From NCBI GenBank assembly GCA_031771865.1, contig JASISA010000026.1:496001-560000 (forward strand): 64,000 bases of DNA, in the 5' to 3' direction. The notes beneath the pieces were generated by a model, which had not been told where the DNA came from, made no database searches, and saw only the letters and a list, made by a program, of their open reading frames with translations. The stretch is from Nothophaeocryptopus gaeumannii (taxonomy: Eukaryota > Ascomycota > Dothideomycetes > Mycosphaerellales > Mycosphaerellaceae). Below, in pieces: positions 52,375 to 64,000 of this stretch (the first letter of the stretch is position 1; the number at the start of each line of letters is the position of its first letter). The position numbers were made by a program, and so were the translations under genes.

Positions 52375-54967
52375 ATGTCAGACAAGATGTCTGAATCACA
52401 AAAAGATGTGTCCTCTCGTGCACAAAGGCGGCCCAAGTCAACATCAGATCTCCAGGCAAGACAATCATCTCGAATCGCAACTCCACCATACCTTCCTCCT
52501 CGGCGCCCACAGTCTGTCGTTACAGCTTCTCGAAGTCACCCTATTCACTCTTTCGAATCTGACGACAGACCCTGGACCGCTTCGTCAGCTATTACCCAAG
52601 TCGAGGCAAATGACAACCGATCAACATCTTCACAGCAAAGTCGTTATGCTGAAGACGTCATTCGCCCAGTACCGCCGACCTATTCCTCACGGCTGTCATC
52701 GGTACCTAGTCGGCACTCGTCATTTCGTTTTGAAAGCAGTCTTTCACGCGGAAACCGGAAGTCACTAGCACCTGCAGCGAACATGGAGCCGACGCTCGAT
52801 GAATCAATGCTTGATGAAGTGAGGCCAAAGCGACCACGCAGCCACCCTCCTTCCACGTCAAATTCCATATTCCACTCCAGGGGCGCACCACCGCCCAGCA
52901 CAGCACCCACGCCACCACTCCCACCTACGGAGTTCAAGGACCCTTGGCAACTTCCGTCGCTACAGTCCACTTCTGTCAGTCGCAGCAGCTCTATGCGTTC
53001 CACAACCATGAAACCCAAACCTAAACCGTCGTTCACAAGACTCCAAAGTCTGGATAATCTCATCACCTACCGCGAAGAAAAGGCCGAATGGAAGCGCGCT
53101 TCTTCATACATCCAATCTGCGCTTTCCGAGCCCGACGGACAGACATACTATGACCGCGAGCCGACTATCCGTTCAGAGCCGGACACAGTAGCCAACCCCG
53201 ATATCCTCGACGAGAAGAATGCACATGTAGCCGCCACGAGCCCGAACTATGCCTCGACAACAGGCTACACGACTCCTGCCTCACCTTCTTGTTCCGATCG
53301 CGAAGATGAACAAAAACCAAAGACTCGATTCCGCCATTTCGCCGCCGAAGTGGGTTTCTGCTTCACAATCGCTATGACCCAGTTCTTGGCAGGTACGTTG
53401 TCACACCTTTGCTCCACCACCCCTTGCTTGGTCTCCATTGTTCCCTTTCTTCGACAAAATTGAGTATTGACTGACAAGTTGCACAACATCTATAGAATAC
53501 ATGATCTCCGGCTTCGCAATCGAACTTCCCAAAATCATTGCCCGCTACTCCACCTCCTCTACCTCATCAACCGACTTGGGCATGTTCTGGCCCGCCTCTC
53601 TCCTCTCCCTCATCCTCTCCGCCACGCTCCTCATCTTCGCCCGCATATCCGATATGTACGGCGGCTATCTCCCCTTCATGTTCGGCGTCATCTGGCTTGG
53701 AATTTGGTCCTTACTCGCCGGTTTCGCAAAAGCAACCATCCTCCTAGATATTGCACGAGCGATGCAGGGTTTGGCGATAGCGGCGTTCATTCCAAGTACG
53801 TTCGCTATGATTGGGAGTATATATCCCGAAGGACCACGGAAGAACATGGTTCTGGGGTTTTATGCGGGATGTGCACCGTTGGGATTCTTTGCTGGGTTTC
53901 TTGTGGCAGGCGCGCTGCCGGCTGGGATGCCCGGGTGGTATTTCTGGATTGCGGCTATCTTGTCATTCATCACTGCGGCTACTGCGTACCTGACGGTACC
54001 GCATGACCGAACCGATCGGCAGCAGTTGGGGTTGAAGATGGATTGGCTCGGGTCGATACTGATTACCGGAGGACTTATTCTGGTTTCTTACGCTCTTGCC
54101 GTCGAGCCTTACGCCAACGAATTCGATCCTGGACGATTGGGATGGACGTTTCCACAGGTCCTTGGGCCACTCATCTCTGGACTCGTCTGTCTGATGGCAG
54201 CTTTCTGGGTTGAAGGCTGGCTGGCCACTTGCCCTTTACTACCATTCGACTTCTTCGCCCCACGAAGCGTCAAGGCCTTCTCGCTCGCTTGTCTCTGCTT
54301 CTACGCTTCCTACGGCGTCTGGCTTTACGAATCAGCGCAATTCTTCGCTTTACCTTCTGCGACTGGGACGAAAAATGGGATTGAGGGTGTTACGCTCGCG
54401 GCTTGGTATACGCCCACGGCGATTGGAGGGCTTCTACTCTGTGTGGTCGGTGGTTTGCTGATTCACAGAGTACCGATTATGATTCTGCTGCTCATTTCGG
54501 CTTTGGCGTGGATTGGAGCTCCGATTCTTCTGGCGCTTTGTCCGTTGCCAATGGATTACTGGTCTTTCGTCATGCCGTCTATGCTCTGCGCGACGATCGG
54601 CATCGACCTGACGTTCACGATTTCGGTCGTCTTCCTCTCGGCTGTGTCACCGCTACGATACCAAGGTCTCGCTGGAGCCGTCTCCTCGATCCTGGTGAAT
54701 CTGGCCATGTCCTTCTCGCTGTCCATCCCCGAGATCGTGGCGAAGAAGGCTGAGGGGAACATGCATCCTCCGACTGGTGCCACGCCAAAGCAGTGGGGAT
54801 ACCAAGCTGCTTTCCTTTACGCGGCGGCTTCGGCTGGAGTTGGACTGATAATTTCTGTTCTGTTTGTGAGGATCTCAAGATCTGTCGTCCAGGAACAAAA
54901 GCCAACTGATGAGGAGCGAGCGCGGCCATCTTCTGAGGTTAGTACTCTCGTTGATGTACCGCGTTGA
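52375..54967 (+). CDS. MFS transporter with a long disordered N-terminus
   Basis: Exons 52375-53392 and 53496-54967 are joined by a 103-nt intron (gtacgt...tatag) and give 829 residues. The first 325 are Ser/Pro/Arg-rich (for example PPPSTAPTPPLPPTEFKDP) and look disordered and phosphorylatable. TM1 follows as GFCFTIAMTQFLAEYMISG, rebuilt across the intron. The carrier part has about 14 TM segments with FARISDMYGGYLPFMFGV (motif A), IARAMQGLAIAAFIPS and GFYAGCAPLGFFAG (motif C-like). This is a DHA2-type or sugar-alcohol/drug-like MFS carrier; the substrate is unknown. The intron position, just inside TM1, is common in this group. Confidence 0.87.
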
Positions 54968-56879
54968 TCCTTGGTGGGCTGTAAAAATGCAAATCTTCAA
55001 AATATTTTTTTGGGGGGTGGGGAGAGAGGAGAAAATTTGCATTGGGAACTTATAAGACGAAAAACGCTTCACAGCAAAATTTGGTGCACATAGAAGGATA
55101 GATACCACCAGAGATTGGTTGCAGGCTCAACTCAAAGGGTCGGCCATAGGAAAAGGCCTGGCATACGAGCCGAAAGGGATCTGTACATTAGAATACTCTC
55201 AATGCGAGAGATTATCATCTCAGATTTTGCAGCTTATTCTTCTCCTACTCTTCAAGCCGGCCTGGTGGTGCGTAATACTTTGGGTAGGAGGAGTCCAGCG
55301 CACGGGCCGCCGTCAATCCGAACGTCACCTCGATGTTCCTCGCATGCAGAGAAATAGACGTTTGATAGGACGCATATAAGCAGTCATGATGTCTGTCGTG
55401 CACACTGTTGAATTGTTTGAGTTTAGATGTTGTGTTGCCTGAATCGTGGCCTTTGAACACATGCGGTGCTACTGACCACGCAGTCCGTCGTGTTCGATGT
55501 CGATGTTGTCTTGCATGCGCTGGCTCCGAGGTGATCTCGTCCGGCAGTGACAGTGTGTGAGCGGTATCCCGGAGGAGGCCGCGCTGAAGGTTCACGCGAT
55601 GTGCCACGACTCAGCGTGCTCCATTCGAGCGAGCTTAGCTAGATTGGTCGTAGAGTCGTGTTAGATGCATGATGTTGTGGCGTGAGATGTTGGTGGGCTG
55701 TTGACTGGTGGCGAAGTTGAGTGAGCTTTTGTCCGGCTGTTTCTTTTGGTGAGGCTGAATGCTGCTCGGGAGAAATTCCGGATGCGGTACTCCTCTCTCT
55801 GTGACTTCACATGCATCGTGGACCATTCACTGCTGTGGATCGAGCCCCACTTCCGAGACGTATCCTCCTCCCTCTTCTGTACAGGTCAATGCGGATACAT
55901 GTTGCTCGCGTGACAATTACGAGCAAGTCTTTCGTGGTCGGACAAGAGCTGCAGACAATCTGGGAGGATGTGGTTGTTGTACGCAGCGTACCCATCGTCA
56001 CAAGAGGGACATGTCAGAGGCTCTGGAGCTCCAACCGGGTGAGCGCTGCTAGTGAGCTCGCTACTGCTGCTGCAATGCGAGCCTGAAGCTGCAGGTAGAA
56101 TCGGATCTTCTTGGCAGAGCAGTGCAGGTTTTGCCGTGCGCTGTGCGCTGTGCGAGATGGAAGCCAAAAGAGACTCATGGTCGAAATAGCGCAGTGGAAT
56201 GAAGTGGACTAGGCGGAGTTCTGTTGGGATCGGACGTGGTGTCTAAATGGCTCAATCTGCGGTCTTTTCATGTCCGAGGCCCAATGAGTCCTGGCATGGT
56301 CGTTGAGCAGCATTTCTTCAACGTTGGAGTGTCGCTACATAGTATTTGGTGGCGTGCGAGAGATGCGCTGTCGCCTGTACCCCGTACCGAAGTATATGGG
56401 GACTCCGGAGATGCATGAGTGATGAATGTTGTGTGGTGGGCTTCCACTCTCACATGTCAATGATGCAAACCTTTCCCACCACTTCTGCCGGCGACCATGT
56501 GCTGGAAACGCGGGCCAGAAACATGCAGGTGGGCGCTGCGAGGCTTGACGACATGCTTGATTGCAGATGCAGGCATTGGCCGCAGGCAAGACTGCGAGTT
56601 CAACCTTCCGTCTGCCCAATTGCACTCGGTCTTCGTCCTTGTGCTGCAATTTGTCTACTCCGATACAGCTTCAATTTGGTTTCGCACCCTTCCTGCCCCG
56701 CTCCGCCTGAAAGTCTACGTTGCTGCTATGATGGCATTTCGGTAAACAGTCTACGACTACCCATGGCCCACCCGTAGTCCACCCTCTTGCAGATGCCACC
56801 CCTCTTCAACACGGCCGGCAGCCTGCGACAAATTTCGACTTCAACTCGAATGAGGGACGACTGACGAGACTACCCGACC
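54968..56879. other. Intergenic region
   Basis: About 1.9 kb. A short T/G homopolymer tract (about 55008-55022) lies in the 3' flank of the carrier. Many short open frames on both strands are all without recognisable features. The CHO2 promoter should be near 56500-56879. Confidence 0.4.
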
Positions 56880-59800
56880 ATGAGCGAACCAAACGGCACC
56901 GCCGGCCTCGATGCCAGCGGGCTTCGCGAGCGGATCTCGCAGAAGCCAGCAGAGCCCCAGAAAGGTTTGAACGTTGAGACTGCGTCGGCAGCAGTGAGGG
57001 CTCTGAACGATCAAGAGGCGAAGGAAAACAAGGATGAGAAAGACAAGAAGACATATGGACGTACTCCAGACGGCACGGGTGAGTACTTCCAGTGCTCGCC
57101 TAGACATGGCGTCGAGAGAGCGAGCTTCCGTCGTAGAGCTACCGTATACAGGTCCAACAAACACAGAACCCCCTCTGCGCCATGGAAGACCCCAGATCCT
57201 TCTAACAATCCCACCAGCAGCGCTGATACGTGTCGTGTGTAGTATTCACTGTGCCTCATACAGAGGATATGGTCTCCCAGCTCTTCGACCCAACGCAACC
57301 AAAGAATGCCTCCGATATAGGTATCGTGCTCGCGCTGGGAGCCCAGATCCTCTTGATGTACATTCTCCCAAAGCAACTACGAATACCGGTCTTTGCCGTT
57401 GTCTTCCTCTTCTGGCGATGGTGTTACAACTTTGGCATTGGTTGGCTCCTCCATAACCAGTCCCACCACAAGCGCCTCGTATCCTGGGCCCGCAAGTCGC
57501 GCATATTCGAGGATCCCAAAAGCGGCAAGAATCCTTACCCCACCCTCTACAAGTTTATCAAGCACGAGATGGAAGCCAAGATCCCCAAGGACTACAAGTT
57601 CGAGGAGGCGCCGATTGAATACAACACCTGGCTCCTCTTCCGCCGTGTTGTAGACCTGATCCTGATGTCTGACTTCACTGCCTACGGCCTCTTTGCCATC
57701 GCGTGCGCTGGTCGTCCCGAAAACGAAAGGTTCCCCATGACCGTCGCCCGATGGGTCGGTGGCTTTGCTCTTGTTTTGTTCAATCTGTGGGTGAAGCTCG
57801 ATGCCCACAGAGTCGTGAAGGACTTTGCTTGGTACTGGGGTGACTTCTTCTATCTGATTGACCAGGATCTGACCTTCGACGGCGTCTTCGAACTCGCTCC
57901 GCATCCCATGTACTCCATCGGATATGTCGGCTTCTACGGCATTGCCATGATGGCTGCGAGCTACAAGGTCTTGTTCATCTCCATCATTGCACACGCGGCG
58001 CAACTGATATTCCTCGCGTTTGTGGAGAACCCGCACATCGTAAGTGACTTACCGTATGAACAATCCTAATCCGGCACTGACAACCCTCGCCCCCAGGAGC
58101 GAACGTACAACGCGCCTCCGCCGATCAAGCGCTCCGACGACGTCCCAGACTCCCCGCCAAAGAGGCCGCAGTACCAGACTCGGCTCCTGAGCGCCGGACA
58201 TGTCAACGGAATGCCGCCTCTCGCTTTGGCCGCTTCACCATCGCCGGTCCATAACTTGATCGGCGTGCAGAACGTGGACCTTCACCGCGTTACAGATGTA
58301 TCTGTAATTCTTCTACAGGTGTACATGTACTCCGTGGCCTTCTTGACGCCTTCAACCTGGCTCTGGCAAACATTCTTTGTTCTAAGCGCAGTCTTGTGGC
58401 GCCTGTGGTACTCCATCGGAATCGGCTTCATCCTGGATCGGCAATCGAGCAAGAAGTGGTGGACTCGCCATTTCGTCAAGTTCGGGGAGAGCACTGAGGA
58501 GGCATGGCGCCAGTGGAAGGGCATCTACCACATCAGCATGGTTATGTGCTATACGAGCTTCATCTGCGCCGCATGGAAGATGTATGGTAAGTTAAAAATA
58601 AAGGATCCCCGATGCTGTACACCTTGGTGGCTGACGTTGCGACACAGGACTTCCAGACGACTGGAGCTACGGCATGGCAATTCTGAGACATGTTGTCGGT
58701 ATTGCGTTGATCTCACTTCAGATCTGGACCATCGCGAGCATCTATGAGTCGCTTGGCGAGTTCGGCTGGTTCTTCGGTGACTTCTTCTTCGACCAGGAGC
58801 TCAAGCTCACGTATGGCGGCATCTATCGATTTCTGAACAATCCTGAGAGGACGATCGGTCTTGCCGGTGTTTGGGGCGCTGCTATCATGACATGGAGCAA
58901 GACGGTGTTCTTCTTGGCACTGTTGTCGCACTCACTCACCTTGTGCTTTATTCAGTTTGTGGAGAAGCCGCACATGCAGAAGTTGTACCGCCAGAGCCTG
59001 CGTCAAACCTCTGGTGTCTCGAAGAACATCCAGAGAACCCTTCCGAAGTCGCTCCACAAGTATACTGGCAGCGTCGACAAGCTCCTGGATGAGACGCTCG
59101 ACCAGCTTGAGGAATTCATCGACCAGGCTGGTCCCAAGCTGGCGGCTGGCTTCAGTACATTTGTGCAAGACTCCGGGACTATGTTCAAACAGTTCCCGAC
59201 TCGGATAGCCATCTCTCGCATCTCCCCAGATATCGCTGGATTCGATCCCAAGGATTACACCATCTCCATTGACACCTCCAATTTGAGCGTCAAGAAGGCA
59301 GAGGCCGCGAACAGCGGCCGTGAAGGCGAGATCGGCCAGCAGCCACTCAAGCGCACGGACAGCTTCGAACGCCTGGTCGTCGAATATGGTGCTCCCATCA
59401 AGATCAATTGGACCGCACCTCTGATCCACAGCAAGAAGGACTGGATCGGCCTCTACCGCGTCGGCGACAACGCATCCCGCGAGATTACCAAAATCGGCTC
59501 CCAAGGCCGCTGGGTCTCCACCAACCCCGGCGCCTCCGATTACAACAAAGCAGGCAAAGGCATCCTCGTCGCCGACCAACGAGTCTCCGCCGCCGAGCGC
59601 AAAGACGGCGAAACCAAAGATTTCCTCTCCGGCGAAATCGAATTCGCTGGCGACAAGCTCTGGTGGACACAAGGCGTCTTCGAATTCCGCTACCACCACG
59701 ACGGCAAATACAATGTCATGGCCATTTCCCTCCCCTTCGAAATCAACATCAACCGGTTCGACGATACGGAAATCTCTCTCGATGCGCAACACGGATTGGC

Positions 59801-60092
59801 GCGCGTCGCTGTCGAACAAGCGCTTCTTCCCATCGTGCAGAACTGTTTCGACCGTGACCCGGATGTGGCGCCGAGGAGTGAGGATGATGCGTTTGGGCCT
59901 ACGCTGGAGAGGGAAGGGAAGTATGCTAAGAGGGTCGTGTATGCGGTTCAACAGATGTTTGCAATTGAATTTGCGCCGGAGGTGGTGCAGGCTGATGGAA
60001 ATGTGAGGAATTTGGCTTGGAGGATTTGGAATGCGAAGAAGGTGCTTGCGCCGTATAGTATGCGGAAGACGGGGACTGTGACGCCGCAGTAG
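56880..60092 (+). CDS. cho2: Phosphatidylethanolamine N-methyltransferase CHO2
   Basis: Exons 56880-57078, 57243-58039, 58097-58586 and 58648-60092 (introns 164, 57 and 61 nt) give 976 residues. Intron 1 joins RTPDGT to VFTVPHTEDMVSQLFDP, the usual family sequence. The protein has many TM segments and two PEMT-like membrane domains, each with a DLTFDGVFELAPHPMYS- or LTYGGIYRFLNNPERTIG-type loop. A large cytosolic C-terminus follows, with APLIHSKKDWIGLYRVGDN and IEFAGDKLWW. CHO2 makes the first methylation of phosphatidylethanolamine in the ER on the way to phosphatidylcholine, using SAM. The first intron is long for this genome. Confidence 0.95.
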
Positions 60093-61217
60093 AATTGTAA
60101 GTGGGTGCAGGCTGATGATGTGATCGAGGACGCAACTCCTTGGACGTGGGATGGCCGGATCGATGAAGAAAGGATAGAGACTTTGTATAGGGCCATTGGC
60201 TGGCTAGAGGGAGGGTTCTGTCTGCTTTGATAATTGATTGCATGCGTGGAGTTGAAGATACCATAAAAGTTGTTTTGAGCTTTAGCTGTAGAATGCATGA
60301 ATAGTAGAAGAATGAAAAGAATGTCGATATCAGTAATGGACCTGCTCTGACTGATATGATATGTCTCTCGGTAGGTGTAGATAAGGGGGATTCGATCATA
60401 GATATGCGCTGTGCCAATTCCCGGCTGCGAATGCCAGCTTCGTCTCCACCGCCATGCTCAACTTGCTTCTCTGCTTATTTCTTATCTCTTCCTTCGACAA
60501 GAGCACCGACACTGCTTTTCACTGAGCCATGGCGAAGAAGTACTGTATTTTACTACTGCAACAAGGCCTGAGGAACAACCTCGTCCACGATGTCGATCTT
60601 ATACTCCGACTCGAGGCCTAAAAGGCGTCTCGGAACCTTCTTGAAGCGCACGCGACGAACCATCACCCAACCGTGACGAATCACGATACCTCCTCAACGG
60701 CACGCTACTTCCCTGTTCAGAAGTGACTTGACAGCCGTTGGGATGGTACAAAAGCTTGAGATGTCATCTTGGTAGAGAGCGTTGCCAAGATGTGGATGCT
60801 TTGGGAATGGCTTCCAACCGGATACAAAGTCTACACCCGCCATCTCATCTCCCACTCCCTCGGGAACTCACTTCCAGAATACGAAGAGCAAGCGGTCGCC
60901 GGTTCGGCTACAGTGGCATCGAGACTCCGGACCACGATGGCGACTGTTGGAAAGGAGGAGAGGTAAGTGAACTCTGGCTTGACTTCAGCTGTTCACTCCT
61001 GTCCTGCTGCTTCTTGCTTGCGCCGACTCGTGGGTCATCCAACTTGACCACGATGTTTGCCAGCATCTCCTTGCTCTGAAGACCGCCTTCTATTCACTCA
61101 CTCTCGTTTGCGACTGCGCCTGTGCGGGCTTGCATTCCTTCCCTCGATGCGCCCCTAGCGATACGGCCATCCGACGCCTATACTAATTATCTGGGTCCGA
61201 CCTCCTTGGGTACGGCC
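60093..61217. other. Intergenic region
   Basis: About 1.1 kb. Forward open frames (60411-60644, 60738-61079) have no domain. The latter's 5' part (60769-60966) reads protein-like, KVYTRHLISHSLGNSLPEY, but nothing supports a gene. The next gene's frame is open from 61122 but only from GTG. Confidence 0.4.
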
Positions 61218-62261
61218 ATGTCACTCGTTAATAGCTTGAACCGGGCTCTCACGGTTCTCTTCTGCTTCTGCTTGGCCTTGGGCGCCGCGCAACAATGCTA
61301 TTATCCGGACGGATCGCCCTCGACCGATACGCCATGCACGACCGGCAGCGGAGACTCGTCGTGTTGTGGCGCGAGCGCGTTTTGTTTGGATAGCGGACTG
61401 TGTTTTGGAGGTGGAATTGTTACAAGAGGGAGCTGTACGGATAAGACGTGGGGAAGTCAGGCTTGTGCCGGGTACTGCAAAAGAGGTAAAGAGCGTGAGG
61501 CGCTGCATATGGAGGATGAGAACTGACAATGGGCAGGAAATCCAGGTGGACCTATAGCGATAACGCCGTGCTCGACCATGGGCGGAGCAGCTACGTTTGT
61601 CTGCGGACTCAATGGCACCGAGTGTCTGAAAGATTCGAATACATTCGTGATATCGGGTAGCGGGTCGCTGGTGCTGCGAGCAACACAAGTTCAGGCTATG
61701 GTGGAGCCGATACTGCAAAGCTTGAGCGCTGGGAACGCGACTATGGGCAACTGCGCAAGTGCGAAAGAGGGACTGTATACACCCGGACAAATGGCCGGCC
61801 TTGGATGCGCTCTCGGCATACCGATGCTGATCGCGGTCTTGACAGCTATCTACCTTTGGCAAAAAGAACGTTCTGGACGGCCGAAGCTCATGTACCCGCT
61901 GCCCGATGAAAATTACAAATATCCTCCGGTCGCTCACCACACTACACGACCTCTCTCGCGGAGGACATCTATGAACGGAGGCTACGCGAGAAGCGAAGTT
62001 GGCAGCTTTGTAACAGTATCGCCCAGCCTCTTTAGTCGCGATACCGGTCGCGAGCCGGGGCCGCCAATGCCATGGCCAGGATATGACGACGTGAGCAAGA
62101 GTCGCACTCGAGTACATGAGTTTGCTGTTCCGGAGCTGGATGGCCAACCTGTCGGAAGTTTGTTCAGATTCGCGCCATCCACATCTGGTAGGGTCGAGTT
62201 GAGCACAAGACCCTCGACCAACGGGAGAAGACCTCCGGTACAGGGAGTGCGGAGAATTTGA
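61218..62261 (+). CDS. Cysteine-rich single-pass membrane protein
   Basis: Exons 61218-61485 and 61537-62261 are joined by a 51-nt intron (gtaaag...ggcag) and give 330 residues. Residues 1-25 form a signal peptide (LTVLFCFCLALGAAQQ). A Cys-rich ectodomain follows: CYYPDGSPSTDTPC, SSCCGASAFC, LCFGGG, ACAGYC, then FVCGLNGTECL. A TM helix lies near 195-215 (GLGCALGIPMLIAVLTAIYLW), with a Ser/Pro/Arg-rich cytosolic tail of about 115 residues. The CYYPDGS...DTPC...SCC pattern recurs in many ascomycete proteins of unknown function. The topology suggests a cell-surface sensor or receptor-like protein, an inference only. Confidence 0.75.
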
Positions 62262-62983
62262 AGGAAAGCAGCACTTCTTCTTCCTCATGCCATTGACGAA
62301 ATCTTATCATGTTCATGCATTAGCGCGGCGCTCGAGGCTTTTGATTACTCCTACTACCACAACAATCCAATCTGTACAGTTCTTCAAATGCAGTCGATCG
62401 AATACGAAGACCGGTTATCCACGGTACCTTTATCCCTGTCCTGAATCGCAACGCAAGGTGAGAGCTCAGAGGGGGCGCCCGCCAAGAAGTTAGTTCAAGG
62501 GAAAGTCAGGCTATGGACATTGACATGGGGCTCCCATGCTTCGTGGCTAATTATGGCAAGGACGACCTAGAAGTCAGCTCCGGCACAAATCGCACGCCTG
62601 CACACTTTCCCAGGAACTGGTTCCGAGCATTGTCTGCTTGCGATTTGTGCGTGAGAGGATCATGCGAAGCAGGACCGTCGTTGGCCTCTGAGAATGCTTG
62701 TCAGTGCTTGTCTTAACTTCGTGCATGATTATTTATGGTGCGTATTCAGCTGGGCGGTTTTCGTGTTAGTATAAGTGTTCGGCTTTGGCTGCTGCTGGCA
62801 TGTTGTCACTGGAATGCTACTGCCTGACACTCGCTCGCTCGCTCGCTCACTTGCTACACTCACGACAGCTTTTGCTTGCTTGCTTACTAGCTTTGCATTG
62901 ACCATCAATCAACATCGACGCATAGTATCGACTTCGCATATCCACACCGCAGGCATCTACCATCCAGCACCCATCATCCCAGG
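62262..62983. other. Intergenic region with candidate TATA
   Basis: 722 bp. TATAAG at 62770-62775 lies about 210 bp before the next ATG. A TCGC microsatellite is listed separately. Confidence 0.4.
62831..62848. repeat. (TCGC)n microsatellite
   Basis: Four to five tandem TCGC units followed by a TTGC-rich stretch, 140 bp upstream of the secreted-protein start. Confidence 0.75.
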
Positions 62984-63597
62984 ATGCATCAAAGCTGGGC
63001 CTTCCTCGCCGGGTTTGCCGCGCTTGCATCAGCGGCCGAAGACTTCGCGTATCCTCCCCCCGTCCCCAAAACGACTTCCTCGTCATCCTGTGGACCAAAA
63101 ACGACTTCCTCATCATCATCCTGTGAATCCAAAACGACTTCCTCATCATCCTGTGCACCCAAAACGACTTCCTCATCATTCTGTGGATCCAACACGACTT
63201 CCTCATCAAACACGACTTCCTTATCATCCTGTGTGCCTACCCCTCCCTGCCCGACTACCCTAACCGTCTCGCCTATCATGGACTGCTCGGGATGTACGAC
63301 GACGAGTTACTGTACGACGAATACATCAAGTGTGAACTGTGGTGGTTGTGCGGAGTTGGTTACGAAGACGAGCTATAACCCGATTTTTGGGCTTTGTCCG
63401 GTAAGTATGAAAAGAGTTTAAGAATTCGAGAATTTGAAGATACGAGGGCTTGAGGACCTGAGGGCTTTGTGGAGTATGAATGGACTTCTGCTAATTAGGC
63501 TTCTCAGGTATGTGAAAAGGGCATTCAGACGGTGTTTAATACGACCGGAACCTCGACTGTCACGAGCTGCTCTTTTACGCCAGGGCCATCGAAGTAG
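62984..63597 (+). CDS. Small secreted Ser/Thr/Cys-repeat protein
   Basis: Exons 62984-63400 and 63508-63597 are joined by a 107-nt intron (gtaagt...ctcag) and give 168 residues. Residues 1-18 are a signal peptide (SWAFLAGFAALASAAE). Residues about 28-80 are tandem degenerate units PKTTSSSSCG / ESKTTSSSSC, about 10 residues each (about 30 bp in DNA), with a Cys in each. The C-terminal part has CSGCTTTSYC and NCGGCAELVTK, ending VTSCSFTPGPSK. The high Ser/Thr content suggests O-mannosylation and the evenly spaced Cys suggest cross-links. It could be a cell-wall protein or a candidate effector; no GPI signal is seen. Function unknown. Confidence 0.75.
63067..63215 (+). repeat. Degenerate tandem coding repeat
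   Basis: About 30-bp units sharing AAAACGACTTCCTCATCATC, inside the secreted-protein gene. Units vary in length by 3 bp steps, keeping the frame. Confidence 0.8.
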
Positions 63598-64000
63598 GTG
63601 CGGCTGGGTTCAGGGGCAGCTGAGCTTCTGCGTCGCGTTATTAAAGACTGGCACTGTGAGGATATCGATCTGTGTGGATAAGCATAATCAGCGAAGCAGT
63701 ATCGAATATGGCAGACATGAGGACAGGACTTATCAGGTACCGGCCAAGGCATCGTCGCACTAAAGAATATGACTTGGCTTACCTTCCCCAAATTTTGATT
63801 CGAGCAGTGTTTATCCCTAATCAGGGCATCTTGAGCTGCGTTCTGCCCCACCAGCAACCTGACAGACATGGCTCTTCGAGTGTTTTGACAAGACCAAAAG
63901 CGTTCTTATGTCCTTCTTTCGATATCACACGACATGATTCCGCGCAGGCTATGTGATCAGTGGATCTTCCTCTGCGGTCCTCAAGTGAGCCATGCCAAGC
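63598..64000. other. Right edge, no gene seen
   Basis: 403 bp. Open frames on both strands are short and lack features. Confidence 0.4.

Noticed and set aside
1..64000. tRNA genes, rRNA, CRISPR arrays, intact transposons
   Set aside because: No T-loop/A-box pair, no regularly spaced repeats, no terminal inverted or long terminal repeats or transposase motifs were seen on reading both strands.

Overview
The window is nuclear DNA of a filamentous ascomycete (Pezizomycotina), most probably a dothideomycete. Genes are dense on both strands. Introns are mostly 47-112 nt with GT-AG ends and CTNA-type branch sites. The recognisable proteins (SIN scaffold, CCT1, NBP35, CHO2, ESF2, CHMP7, PEX11-like, fungal MFS and YAT transporters) are typical of moulds. 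The class is inferred; no rRNA or other marker gene is present. I saw no tRNA, rRNA, CRISPR array or intact transposon.

Layout. 1-6.5 kb: end of an acidic nuclear-type protein, then a 1,856-residue Cdc11/Nud1-like leucine-rich scaffold. 7.3-27 kb: a region rich in transporters and enzymes, with three MFS carriers (DHA2-like, TRI12-like, allantoate-permease-like), a YAT amino-acid permease, a secreted protein of unknown function, a DUF998 membrane protein, a SAM methyltransferase, a type-B carboxylesterase, a PEX11-like protein and an aquaporin. 27.5-34 kb: a very divergent, tail-extended histone H4 variant, an MDR reductase, an N-myristoylation-type unknown, a decayed gene and a CHMP7-like ESCRT-III protein. 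34-50 kb: mainly housekeeping genes (CCT1, ESF2, NBP35 divergent from a radical SAM enzyme), small unknown nuclear proteins, an NTF2-like protein and a GH43 gene with two frame breaks. 50-64 kb: a coiled-coil unknown, an MFS carrier with a long disordered N-terminus, CHO2, a cysteine-rich membrane protein and a small Ser/Thr/Cys-repeat secreted protein.

How the genes relate. Two divergent pairs share short promoters: NBP35/radical SAM (about 290 bp) and CHMP7/CCT1 (about 390 bp). The 7-24 kb stretch has the carriers and tailoring enzymes of a detoxification or metabolite locus, but no PKS, NRPS or terpene synthase is visible.

Most notable observations: (i) the H4 variant, whose H2B-facing residues and N-terminal tail are rewritten; (ii) two introns in the YAT permease separated by a single exonic nucleotide; (iii) an ADP-ribosyltransferase-like motif layout in a secreted protein of unknown function; (iv) two single-base frame breaks in an otherwise well-kept GH43 gene. 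Exon joins were worked out by hand from splice signals, reading-frame continuity and family similarity. No database search was run.
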